From Terriglobia bacterium (lineage in GTDB: Bacteria > Acidobacteriota > Terriglobia > UBA7540): a DNA stretch of 9,745 bases. The translations under genes were made by a program, and so were the position numbers. Shown one piece after another: positions 1-6,298 of this stretch. The first letter of the stretch is position 1. Every line of letters begins with the position of its first letter. The stretch covers positions 1-9,745 of the forward strand of contig JASHTR010000560.1 of the NCBI GenBank assembly GCA_030040455.1, in the 5' to 3' direction. A model generated the notes under the pieces. The model was not told the origin of the DNA. It saw only the letters and a list, made by a program, of their open reading frames with translations, and did not search any database.

Positions 1-711
1 CTCCCAACCGGCGCAGAAAACCTGATTTACCGCGCTTCAAAACTTTGGATAGAGAGACGCAAATGGCGCGGAGGCGTTCGCGTGCGCGTGGAAAAGCGCA
101 TTCCAGCGGGCAGTGGCCTCGGCGGGGGTAGCAGCGACGCAGCCACTACGCTGTTCGGGCTGGAGCACCTGGCAGGAAAGGCGCTCGACCCGCTTCACGG
201 TTTCCAGCTTGCCGCCGCGCTGGGCTCCGACGTTCCCTTATTCCTGTTGGGTGGCAGAGTGCTTGGATGCGGGCGGGGGGAAGAGGTCTATCCTCTTGCC
301 GATCTTCCGCGCCGGCACTGCCTGGTGACTCACCCTGGCTTTAGCATTTCCACTGCCGATGCTTACCGGGAAGCCAGCCGGAAGTTGACAAGCAGGCGCA
401 GACACTCTAAAGTAAATGTTTTCGGTGTGTGGTCACAATTTCCCCTTGAGTCCTGGGGACCGGCCGAAAATGACTTCGAGAAGGTCGTTTTCGCAAAGTG
501 GCCAGAACTGGCGCGCGTGAAAAACCAGTTCATCCGGGCCGGAGCCGAAACCGCATCGTTAACCGGCAGTGGTTCAGCCGTCTACGCAATTTTCGGTTCC
601 GCAACAGAAGCGAATCGAGCGTCAAGCGTGGTGCCTCCGGGGTGGTTGGTGTTTAAAACTCGCACCCTCACCCGGCACGAGTACCGGAGCTCGATCATAA
701 TTCGCGCATAA
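1..711 (+). CDS. ispE: 4-diphosphocytidyl-2-C-methyl-D-erythritol kinase, 5'-truncated by the window edge
   Basis: IspE is the GHMP-family kinase that phosphorylates the 2-hydroxyl of CDP-methylerythritol with ATP, a cytoplasmic step of the MEP isoprenoid pathway. The frame is open from base 1, so the gene starts outside the window. The 236 visible residues lack about 60-80 N-terminal ones, judged from the usual family length of about 280-310. Seen in the sequence: an N-L-x-Y-R-A substrate-side segment at visible residues 7-12; the GHMP ATP-binding loop PAGSGLGGGSSDAA at 35-48; LGSDVPLF, whose Asp (about residue 77) aligns with the catalytic Asp of E. coli IspE; and the C-terminal glycine motif LTGSGSAVYAIF. 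A GTG at 82 begins an internal reading but lies inside the conserved domain, so it is not the real start. The ispE-prs-rplY-pth order is conserved in many bacteria. Confidence 0.94.
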   Translation, partial: LPTGAENLIYRASKLWIERRKWRGGVRVRVEKRIPAGSGLGGGSSDAATTLFGLEHLAGKALDPLHGFQLAAALGSDVPLFLLGGRVLGCGRGEEVYPLADLPRRHCLVTHPGFSISTADAYREASRKLTSRRRHSKVNVFGVWSQFPLESWGPAENDFEKVVFAKWPELARVKNQFIRAGAETASLTGSGSAVYAIFGSATEANRASSVVPPGWLVFKTRTLTRHEYRSSIIIRA

Positions 712-741
712 AATCTCGTTTTCCATCAAGCCTTTGGACCT

Positions 742-826
742 TGTCACTCTGAGCGAAGTGAAGAGTCCCTGCTTCGGTTTTACAGGATAATGCGGGGATT
801 CTTCACTCCCTGCGCTCAGAATGGCA
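742..826. repeat. Imperfect palindromic intergenic repeat (stem-loop element)
   Basis: Two arms of about 30 nt in inverted orientation, left 742-772 and right 792-826, are separated by about 19 nt. Exact paired blocks are CTGAGCG (749-755) with CGCTCAG (813-819), and GTGAAG (758-763) with CTTCAC (801-806). Wobble-rich pairing continues between AGTCCCT (764-770) and GGGGATT (794-800). The internal loop is asymmetric, 2 nt against 6 nt. The core resembles a CTGAGCG...GAAGAATC palindrome that I recall as widespread between genes in metagenomic bacterial genomes. It lies between the ispE stop and the tRNA gene, so it could also act as an RNA processing or termination structure for ispE. No T-run follows it. 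Confidence 0.7.
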
Positions 827-837
827 TTCCCTTTGTG

Positions 838-864
838 TTGCGGTAATCCCGCAGTGCGTATTAT
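838..864 (+). promoter_or_regulatory. Possible sigma70-type promoter for tRNA-Gln
   Basis: A TTGCGG box (838-843) and a TATTAT box (859-864) are separated by 15 bp. This would start transcription near 871, about 19 nt before the mature tRNA 5' end. The -10 is reasonable, but the -35 is poor and the spacing short. It is proposed mainly because the tRNA is separated from ispE by a palindromic repeat and probably needs its own promoter. Confidence 0.3.
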
Positions 865-889
865 TTGCGACCGGGTCATACCGCTAGCT

Positions 890-963
890 TGGGAGGTCGT
901 CCAGTGGTAGGACACATGCCTTTGGAGCATGGAACCCTGGTTCGAATCCAGGCCTCCCAGCCA
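890..963 (+). tRNA. tRNA-Gln (anticodon UUG)
   Basis: A complete cloverleaf can be drawn. The acceptor stem TGGGAGG (890-896) pairs with CCTCCCA (953-959). The D arm is GTCC/GGAC (899-902 with 910-913) with an AGTGGTA loop. The anticodon stem CATGC/GCATG (915-919 with 927-931) carries the 7-nt loop CTTTGGA (920-926), placing TTG at 922-924. The T arm is CCTGG/CCAGG (936-940 with 948-952) with loop TTCGAAT. The discriminator is G960 and CCA is encoded at 961-963. The U1-A72 first pair is typical of tRNA-Gln and supports the identity. The variable loop is short, at 4 nt. The gene lies between ispE and prs on the same strand and could be co-transcribed with prs, whose start is 46 nt downstream. 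Confidence 0.97.
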
Positions 964-1009
964 AATGCTGGGATTTCAGAATGGCTGAGGAGGTTTTAAG
1001 CCAACGAAC

Positions 1010-1963
1010 ATGGCCGAGCAAAACCGTAACGCGCTCAGGATCTTTTCAGGGAACGCTCATCCCAGCCTGGCTCGGGAGATTTGTAAAAAACTTGGCGTCC
1101 CGCTGGGCAGGGCAGATGTAGGTCGCTTTCCCGATGGTGAAGTCCGGCTCCAGATTCTGGAGAACGTGCGTGGCATGGACGTCTTTGTGATCCAGCCCAC
1201 CTGCCGTCCAGTGAATGAAAACCTGGTAGAGCTCCTGGTGATGCTGGATGCCTTCCGCCGCGCCTCAGCAGATCGCATTACAGCGGTGATCCCGTTCTAC
1301 GGATATGCCCGGCAGGACCGCAAAGACCGACCTCGAGTGCCCATCTCCTCCAAGCTGGTGGCCGATCTACTGACCTCTGCCGGAGCGAACCGCGTGCTGG
1401 CTCTGGACCTCCACGCCGGCCAGATTCAGGGCTATTTCAATATCCCCGTCGATCACCTCTACGGGACTCCGGTGACAGTGGACTATTTTCGAAAGCTGCG
1501 ATTGAAGAACATAGCGGTGGTTTCACCCGATCCAGGCGGCGTTGAGCGCGCCCGCGCGTTCGCCAAGCGTCTGGATGCGCCGCTGGCCATTATTGACAAG
1601 CGCCGGGAAGATGCGCATACCGTTGAGGTGATGAATGTGATTGGGCGCGTCGAGGGCAAGACCTGCCTGATTGTTGACGACATCATTGATACGGGCGGAA
1701 CGCTGGCGCACAGCGCCCAGGCCCTGCTCGATGCTGGCGCTCGAGCAGTTTATGCCTGCTGCACGCACGGCGTCTTTGCGGGAAACGCGGTCCAGAAGAT
1801 TTGCGCTTCTCCACTCAAGGAGCTCGTCATCACGAACTCCATTCCACTCCTGCCCGCCGGGAAAGAGTGTCATAAAATCAAGGTGTTGAGCGTGGCGAAG
1901 TTGCTGGCGGAGGCCATCCGCTCGATCCACGAGGAGACTTCGGTCAGCAAATTATTTATTTGA
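1010..1963 (+). CDS. prs: Ribose-phosphate pyrophosphokinase (PRPP synthetase)
   Basis: Prs transfers pyrophosphate from ATP to ribose-5-phosphate to make PRPP, the precursor for purines, pyrimidines, NAD, histidine and tryptophan, in the cytoplasm. The 317 residues match the class I family length. Visible motifs: the N-terminal FSGNAHPSLAREI segment; RFPDGE near residue 39; the PFYGYARQDRK ATP/flexible-loop region; DLHAGQIQGYF with the catalytic-region His; SPDPGGVERA; and the PRPP-binding loop VDDIIDTGGT at 222-231. The ATG at 1010 gives the expected N-terminus. The nearest Shine-Dalgarno-like GGAGG (989-993) is 16 nt upstream, unusually far, so translation may be modest or the spacer structured. 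The gene lies 46 bp after tRNA-Gln and is followed by two stem-loops before rplY. The neighbourhood with ispE, rplY and pth is conserved. Confidence 0.96.
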   Translation: MAEQNRNALRIFSGNAHPSLAREICKKLGVPLGRADVGRFPDGEVRLQILENVRGMDVFVIQPTCRPVNENLVELLVMLDAFRRASADRITAVIPFYGYARQDRKDRPRVPISSKLVADLLTSAGANRVLALDLHAGQIQGYFNIPVDHLYGTPVTVDYFRKLRLKNIAVVSPDPGGVERARAFAKRLDAPLAIIDKRREDAHTVEVMNVIGRVEGKTCLIVDDIIDTGGTLAHSAQALLDAGARAVYACCTHGVFAGNAVQKICASPLKELVITNSIPLLPAGKECHKIKVLSVAKLLAEAIRSIHEETSVSKLFI

Positions 1964-1972
1964 CAGTGGACG

Positions 1973-1989
1973 GTGTCGCTTTGCGACAC
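1973..1989 (+). terminator. Stem-loop just after prs
   Basis: A perfect 7-bp hairpin, GTGTCGC-TTT-GCGACAC, begins 9 nt after the prs stop codon. No T-run follows (TTGCAAAGG), so it is not a textbook intrinsic terminator. It may protect the prs mRNA 3' end or help factor-dependent termination. Confidence 0.4.
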
Positions 1990-2035
1990 TTGCAAAGGGT
2001 GAAACTGTTGGCGGAAGTGGATGACGCGAGGTTGT

Positions 2036-2058
2036 TCCTCTCCCCGGAGGGGAGAGGA
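2036..2058. promoter_or_regulatory. Strong GC-rich stem-loop in the rplY leader
   Basis: A perfect 10-bp inverted repeat, TCCTCTCCCC (2036-2045) with GGGGAGAGGA (2049-2058), closes a 3-nt GGA loop. It lies 81 nt upstream of the rplY start and about 70 nt after prs. No T-run follows. Possible roles are an mRNA processing or stability element, part of a leader controlling rplY, or a dispersed CTCTCCCC...GGGGAGAG intergenic repeat. The hairpin is directly visible; the function is not. Confidence 0.45.
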
Positions 2059-2139
2059 CGAAATGGTGGGCGTTTCCGGCTACGTTAGAACCGTGCCCTT
2101 CCGCTCTGCCCACCGAAATATATAAGGAGCCAGATTCTC

Positions 2140-2838
2140 ATGTCCCAGGTTTTGAAAATTGAAGCTGAGCTTCGCGAAGAGCGCGGCAAAAACGCCGCCC
2201 GGCGGATTCGGCGCAGCGGGCGGGCTCCCGCCGTGATCTATGGCGGCGGAGAAGCTGCCATCAGCATTTCTTTCGATCCGCACCAGATTGAGCCTCTACT
2301 CCATTCCGAGTCGGGGCGCACGGTCATTCTCTCGATGGAGGTTTCCGGCAAGGAAGCCGGGCGCGTCATGCTGAGAGAATGGCTGACGGATCCGGTGCGA
2401 AGGCACTTGCTCCACGCCGATTTTGTCCGCATCACAAAAGATACGCGGCTGAAGGTAAAAGTGCCTGTTCACGTCGTGGGTGAGCCGAAAGGCGTCAAGA
2501 TTCAGGGAGGTATCTTTGAATTTGTGCTCCGAGAGGTGGAAGTGGAGTGCCTTCCTGACGATATTCCGGAAAATATTACGGTGGATGTCACAGAACTCAC
2601 CATCGGCCACAACATCCGAGTGGCACACCTGGATTTAGGACCGAACGTGAAGCTTCTGACGGACCCGGCTCGTGTGGTGGCTCATGTGGTCGCACTGAAG
2701 GCAGAGGAAGAGAAGCCTGCGGTCGAGGGAGTGGAGGCTGCCCCGGCGGAGCCCGAGTTGATCCGAAAGGGCAAAGCCGAAGCAGAACCGGGAGAGGAAA
2801 CAGCAGAGAAAGAGAAGGGAAAGGAAACGAAGTCGTAG
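2140..2838 (+). CDS. rplY: 50S ribosomal protein L25, CTC/TL5 type with extended acidic tail
   Basis: This L25-family protein binds 5S rRNA in the large ribosomal subunit; long versions are called CTC or TL5. At 232 residues it has the N-terminal beta-barrel RNA-binding domain (about 1-95, opening with AELREERGKNAARRIRRSGR and containing PAVIYGGG). The C-terminal TL5 domain (about 98-184) includes VPVHVVGEPKGVKIQGG and LPDDIPENITVDVT. The last roughly 48 residues are rich in Glu, Lys, Ala and Pro and look disordered. A clear Shine-Dalgarno AAGGAG (2124-2129) sits 10 nt before the ATG. It starts 176 bp after prs, behind two stem-loops, and ends 26 bp before pth, so it probably heads a transcription unit with pth. 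Pairing L25 with peptidyl-tRNA hydrolase is common. Confidence 0.95.
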   Translation: MSQVLKIEAELREERGKNAARRIRRSGRAPAVIYGGGEAAISISFDPHQIEPLLHSESGRTVILSMEVSGKEAGRVMLREWLTDPVRRHLLHADFVRITKDTRLKVKVPVHVVGEPKGVKIQGGIFEFVLREVEVECLPDDIPENITVDVTELTIGHNIRVAHLDLGPNVKLLTDPARVVAHVVALKAEEEKPAVEGVEAAPAEPELIRKGKAEAEPGEETAEKEKGKETKS

Positions 2839-2864
2839 CTCATTCGGCCTTCAGGGGGGAGCGA

Positions 2865-3461
2865 ATGATGGCGGAGCAGACGAGCGGATTAAAGTTGGTG
2901 GTGGGGCTTGGGAACCCGGGATACGAATACGTCCTGACGCCTCACAACCTTGGATTTATGGCGGTCGACCGTGTCGCCGAGACCTATGGGGCCGAAATTT
3001 CACGACCGCAGGGCCAGATTTTGACCGCCAGGATTTCGCTGAATGAAACTCCGGTGATGCTGGCTAAGCCGCAAACTTATATGAACTTGAGCGGGCCGGC
3101 CATTGGTCGCGCCCTCGAAAAAAACGGGATTCCGGCGGATGATCTGATTGTTTTGGTGGATGACGCGAACCTTCCCCTGGGAATGCTCCGCATCCGGGAG
3201 CGTGGGAGCGCTGGCGGGCACAACGGCTTGAAATCAATCATCGGCGTCATTCATTCCGACCGCTTTACTCGGGTCCGCATGGGCGTAAGACCGGACCATG
3301 CCGTTTCAGACCTTGCTGGATACGTGCTCGGCCGCTTTCGCAAGGCTGACCTCGAGACGGTAGGAGAAATGGTTTATCGCGCTGCCGAGGCGGTGGAAGT
3401 GATTCTGCGCGAGGGAACTCCAACAGCGATGAACCGATACAACCGGCGGGCAGCATCCTGA
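2865..3461 (+). CDS. pth: Peptidyl-tRNA hydrolase
   Basis: Pth cleaves the ester bond of peptidyl-tRNAs dropped by ribosomes, recycling tRNA. The 198-residue length is normal. Catalytic and binding residues by alignment to E. coli Pth: Asn17 in VGLGNPG (N10), His27 in TPHNLGFM (H20), Asn74 in KPQTYMNLSG (N68), Asp99 in VLVDDANLPLG (D93) and Asn120 in GGHNGLKS (N114). The usual TRHN is TPHN here; I recall this as a lineage variant. Two ATGs are adjacent. The purine run AGGGGGGAG (2853-2861) is 3 nt before the first and 6 nt before the second (2868), so the second may be the true start with the loss of one Met. It lies 26 bp after rplY and 16 bp before rpsF, consistent with one operon. Confidence 0.96.
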   Translation: MMAEQTSGLKLVVGLGNPGYEYVLTPHNLGFMAVDRVAETYGAEISRPQGQILTARISLNETPVMLAKPQTYMNLSGPAIGRALEKNGIPADDLIVLVDDANLPLGMLRIRERGSAGGHNGLKSIIGVIHSDRFTRVRMGVRPDHAVSDLAGYVLGRFRKADLETVGEMVYRAAEAVEVILREGTPTAMNRYNRRAAS

Positions 3462-3477
3462 AAAAGTGTGAGGCTTC

Positions 3478-3882
3478 ATGCATAAATACGAAGTAATGTT
3501 TATTATCCGACCCGACACGGCGGAGGAAGAAATGGACAAAGTGGTTTCTCAAATGGAGGGCCACGTCACTGCAGCCGGCGGGAAGATGGAGAAAGTTGAA
3601 AAGATCGGCCGTCGTCGGCTCGCCTATCGGGTTCATCGGCATCGCGAGGGTTTTTACGTGCGATTCGTCTTTGAAAGCGAGCCTCCTGCCGTCAACGAGC
3701 TGGAGCGCCGCATGAGAGTGGCTGACGCCGTAATCAAGTTCCTGACGGTCCGAGTGGACGAGGAGCAAAAACGGGCCGCGAAACAGGCGGAGCTGCGTGC
3801 AAAAAAGGAAGCGAAGCGGCCCAAGCCGGCCCCGGCCTCCGAGCCTGCCCCGCAGCCGTCCGCTGAGCCGAACCCGGCATGA
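3478..3882 (+). CDS. rpsF: 30S ribosomal protein S6 with Ala/Pro-rich C-terminal tail
   Basis: S6 binds the central domain of 16S rRNA as a heterodimer with S18, whose gene follows directly. The core (about residues 1-95) opens with [12 protein letters not shown], continues with [18 protein letters not shown] and ends with [11 protein letters not shown], all typical S6. S6 is often about 95-135 residues; here 134, with the last 39 forming a Lys/Ala then Pro/Ala/Glu-rich tail that looks disordered. The start has only a weak ribosome-binding site (TGAGG at 3469-3473, 4 nt before ATG), and the pth stop is 16 nt upstream, which favours translational coupling to pth. ssb, commonly between rpsF and rpsR, is absent. 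Confidence 0.95.
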   Translation: MHKYEVMFIIRPDTAEEEMDKVVSQMEGHVTAAGGKMEKVEKIGRRRLAYRVHRHREGFYVRFVFESEPPAVNELERRMRVADAVIKFLTVRVDEEQKRAAKQAELRAKKEAKRPKPAPASEPAPQPSAEPNPA

Positions 3883-3901
3883 AACGAAGGAGTTGCACCC
3901 A

Positions 3902-4204
3902 ATGATGAACGCCAGAAGACCCAACAGGGTTGAAAGCCGCACTGCAAAGCCGGCGGCAACCAACGCGGCTCCGCAGAACCGCCGGCAATACTTTCGCCGC
4001 CGCAAGGTCTGCAAATTCTGCGATGAGAAAATCGATGTGATCGACTACAAGGAGGCAAGGCTGCTTGGACAGTTTATTTCCGAGCGTGGGAAGATCCTAC
4101 CCCGCCGGCTCACGGGCACCTGTACGCCCCACCAGCGTCTTCTGACGGTGGCGATCAAGCGGGCGCGCAACATTGCGTTGCTTCCCTTTGCTTCCGCGCT
4201 GTAG
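3902..4204 (+). CDS. rpsR: 30S ribosomal protein S18, cysteine-containing (zinc-type) form
   Basis: S18 pairs with S6 on the small subunit platform. The frame is open further upstream, but the ATG at 3902 is chosen because AAGGAG (3887-3892) sits 9 nt before it and because earlier starts would overlap the S6 gene. This gives 100 residues; a second ATG follows immediately at 3905. The core has [35 protein letters not shown] and [20 protein letters not shown]. Cys37, Cys40, Cys74 and His77 form the CxxC...CxxH pattern of C+ S18 proteins, predicted to bind zinc. The first 25 or so residues are a basic, Ala/Asn-rich extension. It begins 19 bp after rpsF. Confidence 0.95.
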   Translation: MMNARRPNRVESRTAKPAATNAAPQNRRQYFRRRKVCKFCDEKIDVIDYKEARLLGQFISERGKILPRRLTGTCTPHQRLLTVAIKRARNIALLPFASAL

Positions 4205-4213
4205 AAAAACTTT

Positions 4214-4293
4214 CATTCATCAGCGCTCGGCCGTCCGCCGGAAAGCCGTAGCGCGCACGCGGAGTGCTGAAAGCTGATCGCTGAATGCTTTTT
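4214..4293 (+). promoter_or_regulatory. Nested stem-loop plus T-run between rpsR and rplI (attenuator-like)
   Basis: The 106-bp rpsR-rplI gap can fold strongly. An inner hairpin pairs GCGCTCGGC (4223-4231) with GCCGTAGCGC (4245-4254), 9 bp with one bulged T, around a 13-nt loop. An alternative outer stem pairs CATTC (4214-4218) with GAATG (4283-4287) and ATCAGC (4219-4224) with GCTGAT (4273-4278), with a bulged CGCT. The outer stem is followed by CTTTTT (4288-4293), so this form looks like an intrinsic terminator or attenuator. The two forms compete for bases 4223-4224. The rplI Shine-Dalgarno (4300-4303) lies just beyond. Either partial termination or a repeat element with no role is possible. 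Confidence 0.4.
4266..4289. repeat. Degenerate heptanucleotide micro-array, unit GCTGANN
   Basis: Three phased 7-nt units plus a partial one: GCTGAAA (4266-4272), GCTGATC (4273-4279), GCTGAAT (4280-4286) and GCT (4287-4289). A partly inverted copy (ATTC..ATCAGC) lies near 4215-4224 and creates the outer stem described for this gap. The array is non-coding, between rpsR and rplI. Heptanucleotide short tandem repeats are known from cyanobacteria (STRR elements); any relation is uncertain. Confidence 0.6.
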
Positions 4294-4310
4294 CATTTTG
4301 GAGTGAACGC

Positions 4311-4835
4311 ATGGAAGTTATTCTGATCGAAAATGTAGATAACCTTGGAAGTCGGGGCGAGATCGTGAAGGTGGCGAACGGCTACGGCCGCAACCACCTG
4401 CTTCCCAAAAGACTTGCCGTTGCCGCCACGCCGCAAAATCGCAAGTGGGTGGAGCAGCAGCGACAAAGGTTTCTGAAGCAGGAGGCCAAGGAGCGGGGCG
4501 AGGCCGATGAGCTCGGGCAGCTTGTTGTCGGCCAGCGGCTTACCTTTAGCCGTAAGAGCGGGGAGCATGGGGCGCTGTTTGGCTCAGTTACGGCCATGGA
4601 TATTGCCGAGCAGCTTGCCGCGCATGGTTTTCATATCGACCGGAGAAAAATTCACCTCTCGAGCCCGCTCAAGACGATTGGCGAGCACGAGGTTGCGGTG
4701 CGGCTTCACCGCGACGTGACGGTGGCATTGAAGGTGACCGTTGAGGCTGAGGCGGAAGCTTCCGCAGCGCCCCCTTCCCCAAAGAATCCGGAAAAAGAAA
4801 CTCAGGCTCCGCTTGCAAATGACGGTGACGAGTGA
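4311..4835 (+). CDS. rplI: 50S ribosomal protein L9 with acidic C-terminal tail
   Basis: L9 binds 23S rRNA through its N-terminal domain and reaches out from the large subunit through a long helix. It helps frame maintenance during translation. The N-terminal signature is plain: MEVILIENVDNLG, then GEIVKVANGYGRNHLLPKRLA (about residues 16-36). A charged connecting helix follows (about 43-75), and then the C-terminal domain with GALFGSVTAMDIAEQL and HLSSPLKTIGEHEVAVRLH. Length is 174, against about 148 for many L9 proteins. The extra 25-30 residues are Ala/Pro/Glu-rich and probably disordered. GGAG (4300-4303) is 7 nt before the ATG. The gene follows rpsR after a structured 106-bp gap and precedes dnaB, a standard order. 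Confidence 0.96.
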   Translation: MEVILIENVDNLGSRGEIVKVANGYGRNHLLPKRLAVAATPQNRKWVEQQRQRFLKQEAKERGEADELGQLVVGQRLTFSRKSGEHGALFGSVTAMDIAEQLAAHGFHIDRRKIHLSSPLKTIGEHEVAVRLHRDVTVALKVTVEAEAEASAAPPSPKNPEKETQAPLANDGDE

Positions 4836-4884
4836 CGGGCGGAAGCCGCCAAATCGTCGGTAGTGATTGCTTGCTCGTCGTGCG

Positions 4885-4905
4885 CCACTCACCACTGACC
4901 TCTGC
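4885..4905. repeat. Degenerate heptanucleotide micro-array, unit CCACTNA
   Basis: Three phased units, CCACTCA (4885-4891), CCACTGA (4892-4898) and CCTCTGC (4899-4905), lie in the 99-bp gap between rplI and dnaB. With only three units, one of them divergent, this could be chance on its own. It is listed because two other intergenic gaps of this window also hold 7-nt arrays with different units. No other gene or signal is visible in the gap, and no Shine-Dalgarno precedes dnaB. Confidence 0.45.
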
Positions 4906-4934
4906 CTTTCTTCTTTGGCCGACGGCGTTGACCC

Positions 4935-6287
4935 ATGTGTGCGACCTTGGCCGGTGAACGAGTCCCTCCGCATAACCTTGAAGCCGAGCGCGCGTTGCTC
5001 GGCTCCATCCTGCTGGATAATGCTGCTCTCAACGTCGCGCTGGAAAGCCTCAAGCCGGCCGATTTTTATTCTGAGGCTCACCGGCTAACCTTCCAGAAGA
5101 TGATCGAGCTCTCAGAAAAAAGTCGACCTGCCGAGCTCGTGACGCTTTCCGAGGACTTGTCCAAAGAGGGTCTGCTTGAAAAGGCAGGGGGAGCGGCCTA
5201 CCTGGCCTCGCTCACGGACGGAGTGCCGATTGGCTCGGCGGTGAGCGTGGAACAATATACGCGCATTGTGAAGGAGAAGGCGCTTCTCCGTGGTCTGATT
5301 AATGCGTCCCACAATATCATCGCCCGGTGCCTCGAAGCGACGGACGACCCGGAGGCACTGATCGACCTTGCCCAAAGCCAGATCTTTGAGATTGCCGAGA
5401 AGGACGTTCAGTCCGGGTTCTACCGGGTGCAGGATATCGTGAAATCCAGCTTCGGAACCCTGGATGTGCTTTTTGACCGTCGCCAGGGCGTTACCGGAAT
5501 CGAAACCGGGTTTGAGGCTCTGGATAATATGACTTCCGGCTTGCAACCCGGCGAGCTGATTATTATTGCCGCCCGGCCATCTTTGGGTAAGACAGCGCTC
5601 GCGCTCAATATCGCTGCCCACGCCGCCACGCATCAGAAGAAGGCAGCAGCTATTTTCTCTCTCGAGATGAGCAAGGAATCGCTGCTTCTCCGTCTTCTCT
5701 GCTCGGAAGGGCGGATTGACAGTCATAAGCTGCGGACGGGCTTTGCCAGCCAGGAGGATTGGGCGAAAATGACGAAGGCGCTCAGCCGCCTCGCGGATGC
5801 CCCCGTCTTCATCGACGACACCCCCGCCTTAAGCGTGATGCAAATCCGCGCCAAGGCGCGACGGTTGAAGGCGGAACGGAGCCTCGACCTCGTAATTGTG
5901 GACTACCTCCAGCTCGTAACCGGACACGGCCGGTTTGAAAATCGCACTCAGGAGGTCAGCTATATTTCACGTGGTCTTAAAAGCGTGGCGAAGGAACTCG
6001 CCGTTCCGGTGGTTGCGCTCTCCCAACTGAGCCGAGCCCCCGAAGCCGGGAAGGGGCGCGACCCGCAGCTTTCCGACCTCCGCGACTCCGGCTCCATCGA
6101 GCAGGATGCCGACATGGTCATCTTCATTCATCGCGGGATACGTGAGGATGAGCCGGATGAGCAAGGCATCATCACCGATCTCAACATCGGAAAGCAAAGG
6201 AACGGTCCCACCGGCCCCTTCAAGCTCGTCTTCCTGAAGCCTTACACCTGCTTCGAGAATTATGCTTCCGCAGAAGATGGAATGTAA
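4935..6287 (+). CDS. dnaB: Replicative DNA helicase DnaB
   Basis: DnaB is the hexameric ring helicase that unwinds DNA at the replication fork and interacts with primase. It has 450 residues, normal for the family. The N-terminal domain opens with PHNLEAERALLGSILLDN (about 12-29). The RecA-like C-terminal domain has the Walker A segment ARPSLGKTA with Lys219, Walker B VIVDYLQL with Asp323, the ALSQLSRAPE segment, DLRDSGSIEQDADMV, and the arginine-finger region KQRNGPTG with Arg422. No intein is present. A TGA stop (4929-4931) lies one codon before the ATG, so the start cannot be further upstream in this frame; a TTG at 4947 is a less likely alternative. No recognisable Shine-Dalgarno precedes it. 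It ends 11 bp before the converging carboxylase gene. Confidence 0.97.
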   Translation: MCATLAGERVPPHNLEAERALLGSILLDNAALNVALESLKPADFYSEAHRLTFQKMIELSEKSRPAELVTLSEDLSKEGLLEKAGGAAYLASLTDGVPIGSAVSVEQYTRIVKEKALLRGLINASHNIIARCLEATDDPEALIDLAQSQIFEIAEKDVQSGFYRVQDIVKSSFGTLDVLFDRRQGVTGIETGFEALDNMTSGLQPGELIIIAARPSLGKTALALNIAAHAATHQKKAAAIFSLEMSKESLLLRLLCSEGRIDSHKLRTGFASQEDWAKMTKALSRLADAPVFIDDTPALSVMQIRAKARRLKAERSLDLVIVDYLQLVTGHGRFENRTQEVSYISRGLKSVAKELAVPVVALSQLSRAPEAGKGRDPQLSDLRDSGSIEQDADMVIFIHRGIREDEPDEQGIITDLNIGKQRNGPTGPFKLVFLKPYTCFENYASAEDGM

Positions 6288-6298
6288 GCAGGCGCTCG

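Noticed and set aside
622..930. Minus-strand frame across the ispE end and tRNA-Gln
   Set aside because: It overlaps the palindromic repeat and the tRNA gene and shows no protein family features.
890..963. tRNA-Gln as an integration (att) site
   Set aside because: There is no integrase gene or repeated tRNA 3' end in the window, and prs follows directly in a conserved order.
3797..3901. Longer N-terminus for S18, overlapping the end of rpsF
   Set aside because: The ATG at 3902 has a well-placed AAGGAG and gives a normal S18; the extra residues would be an out-of-frame reading of the S6 tail.
3265..4014. Minus-strand reading frame of 249 codons across pth, rpsF and rpsR
   Set aside because: It is antisense to three well-identified genes, and its composition (runs of Arg, Leu, Gly, Ser) is typical of a shadow frame.
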